64,000 bases of DNA from Thalassotalea sp. 273M-4 (GTDB taxonomy: Bacteria; Pseudomonadota; Gammaproteobacteria; Enterobacterales; Alteromonadaceae): assembly GCF_041410465.1 (NCBI RefSeq), contig NZ_CP166961.1:2046001-2110000 (forward strand), read 5' to 3'. Below are positions 30,134-38,402 of the stretch, one piece after another. The position numbers were made by a program, and so were the translations under genes. The notes below the pieces were generated by a model. That model made no database searches, had not been told where the DNA came from, and worked only from the letters and a program-made list of their open reading frames with translations. Every line of letters starts with the position of its first letter. Positions within the stretch are counted from its first letter, which is position 1.

Positions 30134-31492
30134 ATGACTCAAACCTTTGCCAAAAAATTTGTTAGCTTAGCTTCTGCTAGCGTATTGCTCAGCAGCAGTC
30201 TATTATCAGCGCAAGCACTCGCAGCCAACAGCGACGATGCTCGTTGGTTTGAGATTGAAGTCATTTTAATCCAACAACTTGGCGATCAATCCCGCTCTGA
30301 TGAGCATTTTGCCATTGAGCAAGCGCTAAAAATGAAAGATACCCAGGCCGTCAATCTTATTCATGGGCAAATGCAGAAAACGCGTGATTCTCGTTATTTG
30401 TTGGGCGCATGTATGAAAGATGATGACCCGTTAACCATTAAGCTAGATAAACCATTACATTGGCAACAAATCATTAAAATGTTGCCGGTAGATAATGTCG
30501 ATGAGACGGCAACAACACCGTCAAATCAACCCGTAAATCAACAACAAGACTTACACTTTAGTACTGATGATGCGCAAGCTTTTGCTTATTCCAGCCAAAA
30601 CATTATGAATGTGAGTTATGAGGTTGAGAGTGACAACCATCTGATAGACGTTCAACCACAGGGGGCTGTGTTACAACAACCTGCACTGTCTGTACTGCCA
30701 TCTTTAGTACCCGACAACTTACTCGGCCAAGAAAGCCAAGCGGAGTCACTTCCGTTGGGCCTTGATTGCTATAAAAACGATCTAGAAGAGGTGTTAATGC
30801 CTCTAGATGAGGTATATTCAGAGATCCCAACGACGATCTCGGGCAGCGAAGATTTACACGCTCAACAGCCTTATTTACTAAGTCGTAGTAGCTTTCAACT
30901 AAGACATATTTTTAATTCTCTTAAGCGCTCGGCCGAATTTAGACCCTTGCTACACATGGCTTGGCGTCAACCCGTATACAGCCAGAGATGGGCCAAACCC
31001 GTTAAGCTGATGGCAGGACCTAAGGTATCTAACATCAGCACAATAGAGTCAAGCCTTGCGCAAAACAATGCGAGTGATCTCACAACAGCAACGAAGCAAC
31101 CACAAACAAACGAACTTGAGCTGCATATAAATCAAATTATTGAACAAGTGCAAGCACAAAAATTCACCCCAGAAAAACTGGTTAATGAGTTAAAAGACAA
31201 TAAGTTAACGCCCGTTAAAAGCCACTTTCAAGAACGTAATAGTGAACAACAAAATGATTTGCAAACATGGATGGTAGAGGGCTTATTTAAAGTACATTTA
31301 AATCACTACCTATTTATTGACAGCGAATTAAATTTTCACTTACCAAACCCTAATGCCACCCCTGGTGAGCCAAGTGGTCTGCTCATCCCATTTAATCAAA
31401 ACAGGCGTGTGATCAGTAACGAAATTCATTACTTTGATCACCCTTATGTGGGCTTAATTGTACAAATTAGACGTCATCAACGACCCGATTAA
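30134..31492 (+). CDS. csiV: Peptidoglycan-binding protein CsiV
   Basis: In Vibrio cholerae CsiV is a periplasmic peptidoglycan-binding protein that promotes PBP1A activity through LpoA. Here the mature N-terminus DARWFEIEVILIQQ and the C-terminus VHLNHYLFIDSELNF, RRVISNEIHYFDHPYVGLIV match that family, and the place right after mfd is typical. I start at 30134 (MTQTFAKKFVSLASASVLL), giving 452 residues and a standard signal peptide cleaved near AQALA. An alternative ATG at 30074, directly abutting the mfd stop, adds 20 residues before the signal peptide. The central 250 residues are low in motifs and variable. Likely co-transcribed with mfd. Confidence 0.85.
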   Translation: MTQTFAKKFVSLASASVLLSSSLLSAQALAANSDDARWFEIEVILIQQLGDQSRSDEHFAIEQALKMKDTQAVNLIHGQMQKTRDSRYLLGACMKDDDPLTIKLDKPLHWQQIIKMLPVDNVDETATTPSNQPVNQQQDLHFSTDDAQAFAYSSQNIMNVSYEVESDNHLIDVQPQGAVLQQPALSVLPSLVPDNLLGQESQAESLPLGLDCYKNDLEEVLMPLDEVYSEIPTTISGSEDLHAQQPYLLSRSSFQLRHIFNSLKRSAEFRPLLHMAWRQPVYSQRWAKPVKLMAGPKVSNISTIESSLAQNNASDLTTATKQPQTNELELHINQIIEQVQAQKFTPEKLVNELKDNKLTPVKSHFQERNSEQQNDLQTWMVEGLFKVHLNHYLFIDSELNFHLPNPNATPGEPSGLLIPFNQNRRVISNEIHYFDHPYVGLIVQIRRHQRPD

Positions 31493-31518
31493 TACAACAA
31501 CATAAGCAAGGAAACACG

Positions 31519-31812
31519 ATGAATATTGAAAAACAAACTGAGATTGAAGCGGCGGTATTTCGTCGACTGTTAAATCATCTTGATAATCGAAAAGATGTGC
31601 AAAATATTGATTTAATGATTTTAGCGGGCTTTTGCCGAAATTGTTTTTCAAAGTGGATGGTAGAAGAAGGCGAGAAACTTGGGGTTAAGGTCGATCTTGA
31701 TGCAAGTCGTGAGCATATTTATAAAATGCCTTATCAGCAATGGAAAGATGAGCATCAACTACCAGCAACTGACGAACAATTAGCTAAATTTAATGGCCTT
31801 GAAAAAAAATAA
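31519..31812 (+). CDS. DUF1244 family protein
   Basis: A 97-residue acidic, soluble protein. ILAGFCRNCFSKWMVEEGEK is the DUF1244 hallmark, with the conserved C-R-N-C and K-W. Good AAGGA about 9 bp before the ATG. It lies 26 bp after csiV, so it may share that transcript. The family is widespread in proteobacteria and has no settled function. Confidence 0.85.
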   Translation: MNIEKQTEIEAAVFRRLLNHLDNRKDVQNIDLMILAGFCRNCFSKWMVEEGEKLGVKVDLDASREHIYKMPYQQWKDEHQLPATDEQLAKFNGLEKK

Positions 31813-32084
31813 TTCACGGTTTTATTCATTCACAAACCGGTTTTACGGTTGAAAACCACAGACCACATATGTCTACCTCATTGGCAGCCCTTATTTATGT
31901 CGGGCTGCCTACAACCTGTCAAGTTAAACTCCCATCTAGGCTAATAAGCTTGTCAAATGGATTTTGTTCGGCTTTTGAGCACTAACGTTAAGGTTTTAAT
32001 TCCTGTGCGCCAAACTCCTGTGCAGCAACTTGCAGTGTTTCTAACAACACCATAAGGCTTAGCAGTCATTAACCGGCACCGCGA

Positions 32085-32774
32085 TTAGATACTATTTACT
32101 TCTTCATCTGTTAAGTAGCGCCATTGACCTGGAGCAAGTTCAGGGTCTAGTTCAATGTTGCCTATTTTTTCTCGATGCAAAGCCACCACTTTATTGCCAA
32201 TGGCGGCAAACATGCGTTTAACTTGATGATATTTACCTTCGCTGATGGTCAACAGCACTTCGTGTTCGGCTAAAACCTCAAGTTTTGCTGGACGAGTCAA
32301 CTTATCTTCATTTTGTAACTGCACACCGTGCGCAAATAAAGCACCGGCATCGTCTCGAATAGGCTTTGATAATTCGACCCGATAACGCTTTTGGCAAGCC
32401 TTTTTCGGCGAGGTTATATTGTGTGACCATTGGCCATCATCAGTTACCAAAACCAAACCGGTTGTATCGACATCTAATCGACCTGCAATGTGTAAATCAA
32501 ACGCTCGGTCAACATCCAAAAGATGCAGCGCCGAAGGATATAATTCATCCGCATTTGAGCAGATGAAATCCACAGGTTTGTGCAACATAATATAGCGCGC
32601 AGCCTGAAAAGACAGTGGCTGTTGATCAAGTTCCACCAGTGTTTCTTGGTAAACTTGGTGGCCAGGATCTTTAACCACTTCACCATTAACGGTAACACGG
32701 CCTTGTTTTAACGCTTTTTTAGCGTCACTGCGAGAATACTCGGTGCAACGACATAGGTATTTATCTAAACGCAT
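32085..32774 (-). CDS. rsuA: 16S rRNA pseudouridine(516) synthase
   Basis: Isomerises U516 of 16S rRNA. The N-terminal S4 RNA-binding domain is MRLDKYLCRCTEYSRSDAKK plus LKQGRVTVNGE (about 1-60). The catalytic domain has HIAGRLDVDTTGLVLVTDDG with the invariant Asp (about residue 102), and KYHQVKRMFAAIGNKV near the C-terminus. The 229 residues match E. coli RsuA (231). It stands alone, downstream of the ParF-like operon. Confidence 0.95.
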   Translation of the reverse strand: MRLDKYLCRCTEYSRSDAKKALKQGRVTVNGEVVKDPGHQVYQETLVELDQQPLSFQAARYIMLHKPVDFICSNADELYPSALHLLDVDRAFDLHIAGRLDVDTTGLVLVTDDGQWSHNITSPKKACQKRYRVELSKPIRDDAGALFAHGVQLQNEDKLTRPAKLEVLAEHEVLLTISEGKYHQVKRMFAAIGNKVVALHREKIGNIELDPELAPGQWRYLTDEEVNSI

Positions 32775-32863
32775 AGATGGAATAACAACAATGGAAAATG
32801 GGCTTAGATTTTACCACGGGCGGGCTGTTTAAGGGAACCGCATTTAGTGCAAGCGCAGCAGCT

Positions 32864-33232
32864 TTATTCAACCATAGAACGTTGTAGCATGGTCAGGTTA
32901 TCTTGGCCTTTGCAGGACGTGATGAGAATTCTGATGAGCCGAGATTTGGCTATATTGGTTTGTTCAGATAACTCATTCAAATGAGCGATGATTTCTTCCG
33001 TGAGGGTGAAAGTGCAATGACGAAAGTTTGGCTCCTTCATTGGTTTAACATCGATATGTTCAATGTCTAAGGCAAGCTGATGAAATAAAGGCGGCAAAGC
33101 TTTCTCGTTTTTCTTACGTAATAATTTGCCTTCACCCTTGGCGTAATTAAGCGCATCTAAAATAAAATCGTCGACCGTAAAAGGCCTCTGCTCCGCGTCT
33201 TTATACTGTCTTTTTAAATCAGCTAAACTCAT
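32864..33232 (-). CDS. Ribbon-helix-helix protein, putative partner of the ParF-like ATPase
   Basis: A 122-residue basic protein. The C-terminal part (about 68-112) reads as a ribbon-helix-helix: strand HCTFTLTEEII, helix AHLNELSEQTN, turn, helix AKSRLIRILITSC. The N-terminal 65 residues are charged and helical (LADLKRQYKDAEQRPFTVDD). It overlaps the 3' end of the ParF-like gene by 14 bp, so the two are translationally coupled. The pairing of a ParF-type ATPase with a small RHH DNA-binding protein is the layout of type Ib partition modules (ParF-ParG). The domain call is from pattern only; DNA binding and a target site are inferred. Confidence 0.65.
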   Translation of the reverse strand: MSLADLKRQYKDAEQRPFTVDDFILDALNYAKGEGKLLRKKNEKALPPLFHQLALDIEHIDVKPMKEPNFRHCTFTLTEEIIAHLNELSEQTNIAKSRLIRILITSCKGQDNLTMLQRSMVE

Positions 33233-33887
33233 AGCTAACCACCTGCTCTATCGCCATCATTTCATTGGCAATCGCTCGAATTTCATCTGCAGCCTTACCA
33301 TCTGGTTCCTCCTCTAAAACAGATGAACCACGCTCTTCACTGTCATCATAGATATTGCGTGAATAGGTGATCGAGTCAAGAACATTGATCCCATAAGACG
33401 CACATACGTCTTTCGCTTCAAGAATCCGAGGGGCTTGATTGGGTAATGAGGGACATTGAGTGATAACAAACGAGGCTGCCATTTTAGGATTAACCATTTT
33501 GCAGGTGCTGAGCATATCTTCCATATGTGGTGCCGTCTTAAAGTCACGACGTTTAGGACGCAATGGCACCAAAACATGATCGGCAACGGACATCGCTGAA
33601 CGCAAGGCCAAATTATCTTGACCACCACAATCGACAATCACATAGTCATAATGCTGACTTAAGCTCAGAAGATCATTGCGAATTTTACCATAGAGCTGAA
33701 TGCAGTTAATACTGGTTAACTTGGTGTTAGTATTTCGAGCATGGATCCAATCAGATGTCGTACGTTGCGGATCGCAATCCGCTAATAACACGCTCGATTG
33801 TTGTTCCACAGTAAAAAATACAGCCAGATTTTGAGCAAGACAACTTTTTCCGCTCCCCCCTTTTTCACCACCAACTAAAATAATCAT
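33219..33887 (-). CDS. ParA-superfamily ATPase, ParF/VirC1-like
   Basis: A 222-residue soluble ATPase of the short ParA type, lacking the N-terminal helix-turn-helix of P1 ParA. The deviant Walker A GGEKGGSGKSCLAQNLA has the signature Lys (KGGxGKS). Walker A' is LLADCDPQRTTSDWIHARN, Walker B YVIVDCGGQDNLALRSAM, followed by ADHVLVPLRPKRRDFKT. This matches ParF-like proteins that position plasmids or protein cargo on the nucleoid. ATG with AAGGA 6 bp upstream. The RHH gene overlaps its end and the PilZ gene lies 39 bp upstream on the same strand. Plasmid origin is not evident in the surroundings, so it may be a chromosomal cargo-positioning or regulatory system. Confidence 0.88.
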   Translation of the reverse strand: MIILVGGEKGGSGKSCLAQNLAVFFTVEQQSSVLLADCDPQRTTSDWIHARNTNTKLTSINCIQLYGKIRNDLLSLSQHYDYVIVDCGGQDNLALRSAMSVADHVLVPLRPKRRDFKTAPHMEDMLSTCKMVNPKMAASFVITQCPSLPNQAPRILEAKDVCASYGINVLDSITYSRNIYDDSEERGSSVLEEEPDGKAADEIRAIANEMMAIEQVVSYEFS

Positions 33888-33926
33888 TGTATGTCCTTAT
33901 TTTGCTCTTGGCTCTGGTAAAGATAA

Positions 33927-34229
33927 CTAAAGTATTTCAAAACCAATTGAAAATTTGCCATCCACGTTTTCCAAACATCGCACTACTTTTGCGTTAATGT
34001 CTTTACTATTTGGGTGATTGGTTTGGAATCTTATCGATACTGGCGTGTCGACTTCAATCGCAAAGTCGTGTTCAATTTTTAAGCCTTTGCGCGAAAAATC
34101 AATGCATTGACATTCAAGCTGATGCGCTTGGCCTTCGCTGTCTCGCCAAAACATTTCGACGGTTTCATTTTCCATATCGATGCGAAAATGCTTACGGCGC
34201 TCCAATATTTCATGGTAAGTGGGGTTCAT
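33927..34229 (-). CDS. PilZ domain protein (probable c-di-GMP receptor)
   Basis: A 100-residue single-domain protein. The c-di-GMP-binding motifs are both present: R-R-x-x-x-R in ERRKHFRID near residue 11, and D-x-S-x-x-G in CIDFSRKGLKIE near residue 43. It ends in GKFSIGFEIL as PilZ domains do. Single-domain PilZ proteins act as adaptors that change a partner's activity when the second messenger binds. It is the first gene of the apparent PilZ-ParF-RHH operon (39 bp to the next gene). Confidence 0.88.
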   Translation of the reverse strand: MNPTYHEILERRKHFRIDMENETVEMFWRDSEGQAHQLECQCIDFSRKGLKIEHDFAIEVDTPVSIRFQTNHPNSKDINAKVVRCLENVDGKFSIGFEIL

Positions 34230-34397
34230 TTGTTATTCCTATTATTGTCAACCTAGTTTCAATATAGCAGTGAAAAATTAGGTTTATCAAGTAACTAGAG
34301 AAATTTATAAACCCATCTTGGCACCGAGCAACACCGACGAAAGGAAGCTGATCATACTGACATTAGCGTAGCCAAGAGGTATAGCTGAAACCACAAT

Positions 34398-34436
34398 AAA
34401 AAAGCCAAGCCTTGAGATAGTAAAATGGCTTGGCTT
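34398..34436 (-). terminator. Terminator after the beta-propeller gene
   Basis: AAAGCCAAGCC (34401-34411) and GGCTTGGCTTT (34426-34436) give an 11 bp perfect stem with a 14-nt loop. On the minus strand it ends in T6. It lies about 50 bp past the stop of the gene at 34485, which it should terminate, and separates that gene from the PilZ operon. Confidence 0.85.
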
Positions 34437-34484
34437 TGAATTTTGTTTTAAAAGGTTTCAGACCATGCTGTGACGCTCTTTTAC

Positions 34485-35492
34485 CTAGCCTTTGTCAGCT
34501 GTGTTACAGACGAAAGCGAGATATTGGCTATTGTTAGACATAACCAAACGAGTGATGTCCCCTAAACAGTGGGCAGAAAAGTCATGCCATAGGGTCCAAT
34601 TTGCCGTCGACTTTGGCTCAGCCTTCATGATTTTAGCTTGCTTAGCAGATAATACATCGCCGTCATTATGCCAAGCGTAATACATGTTGTTATTTGGTAA
34701 AGTAACGGAAGAAATACTCTCTTGGTTTTCGGGGTGGTAAATGTTTACCTGCCAGTTTTCACCTATCGCTTTGGTGTAACTAAATAGTGGTTGATTTGGC
34801 AACTTGCGTAGGGTTCGACCAATATTCGTATCAACGATTTGTCGCGTACCGTCTTTAATATCTACGCGCTCTAAGGTCATAGGTTGGCCTAATATGAACA
34901 ACAGTAATTCGGCTTGATTTAGCCAAACATGATAACCAACGTCATAAACCTCTGGTAGTAATGACACTTTGCGGTTTAACGCTTTTGCTGCGCTGACCTG
35001 CTCTAACGGGTATTGCCATAATAATTGACGCCCATCATCACCAACTCGAATAACTGAGAAATGATTCTTATCTGGTGTCACTGTTGGTGAATATTCACTG
35101 GCTGTCGATTGCGATAAGTTAACTAAAGAGCCGGTTGCTAGGTCTAAACGCATACTGTCGGTCTGACTGGTCTGTTTGCCATCAACACTTTGCTCGGTGA
35201 ACATAGAGGTAAATAATAACGATTTTGAATCTGGGCTAAAGTGTGGTTGATTGTCATAACCTAAACGTTGACTGATGTTGCTGACATCGATCACTTGGTC
35301 ACTTTTTAAGGTTACCAAGAATACTTCATCTTCAGCTTGTATCGACACACTAGCTGCCAAATAGACCCAAGTCGTTAACGCCAATAATCGCGCTCGCCGG
35401 CCCCAATGATTAAAATTTGGTGACCAAATGACACGGCGCCTTAAAGTAAAGTGACCCGCTAAAGAAGAAAAAAAAGAAGTTACTTGCAACAT
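34485..35492 (-). CDS. TolB-like beta-propeller (PD40) protein, exported
   Basis: About 335 residues. I start at the ATG at 35490-35492 (MLQVTSFFSSLAG) with AGG 7 bp upstream; a GTG two codons earlier is possible. A long basic N-terminus (RRRVIWSPNF, RRARLLAL) leads to a hydrophobic stretch ending VSIQAEDE (about residue 55), so the protein is probably exported or membrane-anchored. After that come WD40-like/PD40 repeats such as QPHFSPDSKSLLFTS and EYSPTVTPDKNHFSV. Such proteins bind partners or scaffold; no enzyme motif is visible. Monocistronic, with its own terminator. Confidence 0.72.
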   Translation of the reverse strand: MLQVTSFFSSLAGHFTLRRRVIWSPNFNHWGRRARLLALTTWVYLAASVSIQAEDEVFLVTLKSDQVIDVSNISQRLGYDNQPHFSPDSKSLLFTSMFTEQSVDGKQTSQTDSMRLDLATGSLVNLSQSTASEYSPTVTPDKNHFSVIRVGDDGRQLLWQYPLEQVSAAKALNRKVSLLPEVYDVGYHVWLNQAELLLFILGQPMTLERVDIKDGTRQIVDTNIGRTLRKLPNQPLFSYTKAIGENWQVNIYHPENQESISSVTLPNNNMYYAWHNDGDVLSAKQAKIMKAEPKSTANWTLWHDFSAHCLGDITRLVMSNNSQYLAFVCNTADKG

Positions 35493-35621
35493 CAACACAC
35501 CTATTTATTACTTTTTTTATTAACCACCAACTGTCTCTGATCAGTGAAAATAATGCAAGGTATTTTAACCAACTCTGAAACTTTAACATTCCTTACAGGG
35601 TTATCTAGCTATTTGATTTTA

Positions 35622-36410
35622 TTATAAATTATTTTTCTTTAGAAAGTTAAGATAGTTATTGATTGCATCTGGGTTGCCTTTATTGACCTGCATAACCCCT
35701 TCTTGGTAACGATAGGCAAATACTTCAAACCACAAATCAAGATGTTGGGCTGCGGTTTTTTCTTCACAAAGAGCTAACACTTTGGCGGCAACTTCCGCCG
35801 TCGCAAACTGCCCTTCTTTAGGCGCTTTTCGAACCTGATATTTTGAATCAAAGTTTTGATGTTTTAACTGTTGCTGAACATCACAATCGACGGCAACAGA
35901 GTCGTTGGCAAGTACAGATGATGGAATCGACAACATAGGCAAATCCAATAAATACGGACTTTTTCGCAGTATTTTCTTAGCTTGGCGCCACGTTGAATCA
36001 ATTAAAATAAACAAGGGCTTTTTACCATCGACAGGCTCAGGTTTTTGTTCAATAACCGTTTGATGTTCACCCGCATAGTCTTTAGGAAACACCAGATACG
36101 GCTGATACTTTTCACTTTCAAGCAAAGCCTTTAAGGTTGGCTCCATATCCGTGCGTTGCCATATACATGCATGCGTGTCGGGGATAACATCAGCAATCAA
36201 ACGCCCAGTATTACTTGGCTTTAGAACTTCGTTATCATACATCAAAAGCAAAAACGCGCTATTGCACGGGCTTTGACGGACCATGTCACAAATACAATAA
36301 TCCCTTGCCACACGACAGGTATCACAGCGTTTAACTTTCCAGCCGCGACCTTTAAACTCACGGGTGCTTAAACTTTTTCGATAAAGGTATAATTGATGAA
36401 CTGCATGCAT
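35622..36410 (-). CDS. tapT: DTW-domain tRNA-uridine aminocarboxypropyltransferase
   Basis: Adds the 3-amino-3-carboxypropyl group of SAM to uridine (acp3U) in tRNA. The 262 residues contain the N-terminal Cys cluster KRCDTCRVARDYCICD (about 28-43) and the DTW-family core FILIDSTWRQAKKILRKSPY (about 150). Length and motifs fit the YfiP/TapT branch. The C-terminal YRYQEGVMQVNKG is also family-typical. It lies 29 bp downstream of ycgN on the same strand. Confidence 0.88.
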   Translation of the reverse strand: MHAVHQLYLYRKSLSTREFKGRGWKVKRCDTCRVARDYCICDMVRQSPCNSAFLLLMYDNEVLKPSNTGRLIADVIPDTHACIWQRTDMEPTLKALLESEKYQPYLVFPKDYAGEHQTVIEQKPEPVDGKKPLFILIDSTWRQAKKILRKSPYLLDLPMLSIPSSVLANDSVAVDCDVQQQLKHQNFDSKYQVRKAPKEGQFATAEVAAKVLALCEEKTAAQHLDLWFEVFAYRYQEGVMQVNKGNPDAINNYLNFLKKNNL

Positions 36411-36439
36411 AAATTAGAGTCTCAAAGCGACAACATAGG

Positions 36440-36979
36440 TTAGTCGATATCAGCAAGGGGCCAAGTAACGATATGCTCTTCATAGTCTTGCATATCAACG
36501 TCATCGTCTTTGACCACTTTGCCACGAACCGACATCCCAGCTTTGTGCATTTCAGATTTTTTGCCTTTGTGCAATAAAGGATGCCAAGACGGGATCCCTC
36601 GTCCTTCATGTAAACGACGGTAGGTACAGCTGTTTGGCATAAAGAATATATCGTCTAAGTTTGCCTGGGTTAATTTAACACAGTCAGGGACTAATTTCGT
36701 TCGTTGAGCGTATTTGGTACAACTGCAGGTTTTATCATTGAGTAGGTGACAAACCACATTGGTGTAGAGCATCTCTTCACCTTCGCCGATATAATCGGTG
36801 GGTAACTGCAGACCTTCATCAACTAACTCGACGTCATCGTCATGCTCTTCTTCGATGATTTTGTGCAAACAACATTTGCCACAACCATCGCATAACGATT
36901 CCCATTCGGATTCGCTCATTTGTGATAACGTTTTGGTTTCCCAAAACTTATCGATTGTTTTACTGGGTTTCTTTTTCAC
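36440..36979 (-). CDS. ycgN: YcgN family cysteine-cluster protein (UPF0260)
   Basis: A 179-residue protein with several conserved Cys: LCDGCGKCCLHKI near residue 30, then VVCHLLNDKTCSCTKYAQR, and later PDCVKL and SCTYR. This is the YkgJ/YcgN zinc- or iron-binding cluster family, function unknown. The start is GTG (36977-36979) with GAGG 5 bp upstream. The ycgL/ycgN neighbourhood is conserved with E. coli, but here mltB lies between them. A 13 bp inverted repeat occupies the gap to mltB. Confidence 0.9.
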   Translation of the reverse strand: MKKKPSKTIDKFWETKTLSQMSESEWESLCDGCGKCCLHKIIEEEHDDDVELVDEGLQLPTDYIGEGEEMLYTNVVCHLLNDKTCSCTKYAQRTKLVPDCVKLTQANLDDIFFMPNSCTYRRLHEGRGIPSWHPLLHKGKKSEMHKAGMSVRGKVVKDDDVDMQDYEEHIVTWPLADID

Positions 36980-36991
36980 GTAGACCTCAAG

Positions 36992-37033
36992 CCCTTTTAT
37001 AAAGGCTGTTTAGGTTTGAACTTTATAAAAGGG
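36992..37033. repeat. Perfect 13 bp inverted repeat between mltB and ycgN
   Basis: CCCTTTTATAAAG (36992-37004) and CTTTATAAAAGGG (37021-37033) with a 16-nt spacer fill the 68 bp between the two genes. No T-run follows on either strand, so it is not an ordinary terminator. It ends a few bases before the GAGG of ycgN and could act as an mRNA processing or stability hairpin, or as an operator. Confidence 0.7.
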
Positions 37034-37047
37034 GAAATATATAAATA

Positions 37048-38064
37048 CTAGTCGAATTTAATTCGATCGGCTAAGTGGCCGACACTGGTAACAAAGTAAT
37101 AAGACAAATTCCAATGCATTAGGGTTTTATAGTTGTCATAAGCAAGGTAGGCGCGACCTTGTTCGCCATCTGGAAAAACCAAAGCGGCTTTCACATCAAC
37201 GATGGGCAAATCGCTACCATCGTATTTTCGCACGCCGGCCGCCTGCCATTGACTCAATGACCGCTCGGTTTGTTGCCAAGCCTTTAACCAATTGGTGCGC
37301 CCACCAGTGCGTTGTGGGATCGCCAAAGCGTAATCAAAATCTTTGGGGAGTGACACTTGTCGCCCCCAAGTCAATTGATCATTCCAACCGACTTTGCTTA
37401 AATAGTTGGCAATAGAGGCGAATACATCCGCGGGATTATTCCAAATATCTTTGACCCCATCACCGTCACCATCGGCAGCATAAGATAAAAACGAGCTTGG
37501 CATAAATTGACTATGCCCCATTGCGCCAGCCCAAGAGCCCTTCATTTGCGCATTGCTAATATGCCCCTGTTTTAAAATCGTTAAGGCGTTAAACAACTCA
37601 CGTTTAAAAAACGCTTCGCGGCGACCTTCATAGGCTAAGGTAGTAAGCGCACTTACCACATTATAGTTACCAGTATAACTGCCAAAATTTGATTCTAACC
37701 CCCACAGAGCAACAATAAATCTGGGCTGTACCCCATAGTGTTTACTCACTTTGGTTAATTCTTGCTGATGCTCTTGCATCATTTGGCGAGCTTTTTTAAC
37801 CTTCCAATCAGAAACCCGCTTAGGCAAATAAGTTTCTAAGGTTTCAACCTTTTCTGGCTGATTTTTATCGGCTTTAACCGCTCGTTGGTGAAACTTAACA
37901 TCAGCAAAAGTCTGTTCTACCAGCTCTTTTGAAAAGCCTTTATCTAACGCTTCTTGCTTTATGTTTTCAACGTATTGAGCGAAACTGATTTTGCTTTGCT
38001 CAAAAGCCATTGCCCCAGCGCTCACAAACAAGGCAAAAGATGCGAAGGTTAATCTCTTTTTCAT
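37048..38064 (-). CDS. mltB: Lytic murein transglycosylase, MltB family
   Basis: Cleaves peptidoglycan glycan strands to 1,6-anhydro products in the periplasm. A Sec signal (MKKRLTFASFALFVSAGAMA) lacks a lipobox Cys, so this is a soluble form rather than the lipid-anchored E. coli enzyme. The SLT_2 domain has the catalytic Glu in ALWGLESNFG (about residue 126), GSWAGAMGHSQFMPSSFLSY (about 180) and DGDGDGVKDIWNNPADVFAS. The 338 residues lack the extra C-terminal peptidoglycan-binding domain seen in some paralogs. It lies 17 bp after ycgL. Confidence 0.92.
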   Translation of the reverse strand: MKKRLTFASFALFVSAGAMAFEQSKISFAQYVENIKQEALDKGFSKELVEQTFADVKFHQRAVKADKNQPEKVETLETYLPKRVSDWKVKKARQMMQEHQQELTKVSKHYGVQPRFIVALWGLESNFGSYTGNYNVVSALTTLAYEGRREAFFKRELFNALTILKQGHISNAQMKGSWAGAMGHSQFMPSSFLSYAADGDGDGVKDIWNNPADVFASIANYLSKVGWNDQLTWGRQVSLPKDFDYALAIPQRTGGRTNWLKAWQQTERSLSQWQAAGVRKYDGSDLPIVDVKAALVFPDGEQGRAYLAYDNYKTLMHWNLSYYFVTSVGHLADRIKFD

Positions 38065-38081
38065 TCTCTACTTCCTCAAGC

Positions 38082-38363
38082 TTAGCTATTGGCAGAGCCC
38101 ATTTTATTTTTATGCTCTTTTAGCATATCTTCCACAGGGGGTGGTAATTGTAGGTAGAAGCCCTGCTCTGTTAATGACTGTTTTAATTTAATCACATCGG
38201 CTTGGCCCATATTCACCCGTTTTGCTAAGTTAATCACAGTAACCAGCTCCGGTGTACCAAACGTTTTCATTAATGCCTCTGGTACTGCAGAGAAATCATC
38301 TCGTTTTAATACATACAAATAAGTTTGCGCTTTTTTAGGGCTTTTATAAACAACACATAACAT
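38082..38363 (-). CDS. ycgL: YcgL family protein (UPF0745)
   Basis: A 93-residue protein beginning MLCVVYKSPKKAQTYLYVLK and containing LVTVINLAKRVNMGQADVIK then LTEQGFYLQLPPP, the full YcgL signature. Structure is known for the E. coli protein but its function is not. It lies between rnd and mltB on the minus strand, 39 bp after rnd, so it may be read with rnd. Confidence 0.92.
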   Translation of the reverse strand: MLCVVYKSPKKAQTYLYVLKRDDFSAVPEALMKTFGTPELVTVINLAKRVNMGQADVIKLKQSLTEQGFYLQLPPPVEDMLKEHKNKMGSANS

Positions 38364-38402
38364 GGGAAATCGTACTCACGTTCTTCAATAAATTTGGATT
38401 GG

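Noticed and set aside
31883..31909. 8 bp perfect hairpin (GGCAGCCC/GGGCTGCC) in the gap before rsuA
   Set aside because: Strong stem, 11-nt loop, but no T-run on either strand, so not called a terminator. It lies between the convergent DUF1244 and rsuA ends and may still act as an RNA end.
32864..34229. Integrated plasmid as an explanation for the ParF-like operon
   Set aside because: No replication, relaxase or toxin-antitoxin genes nearby, and flanking genes are core chromosomal ones; not excluded, but unsupported.
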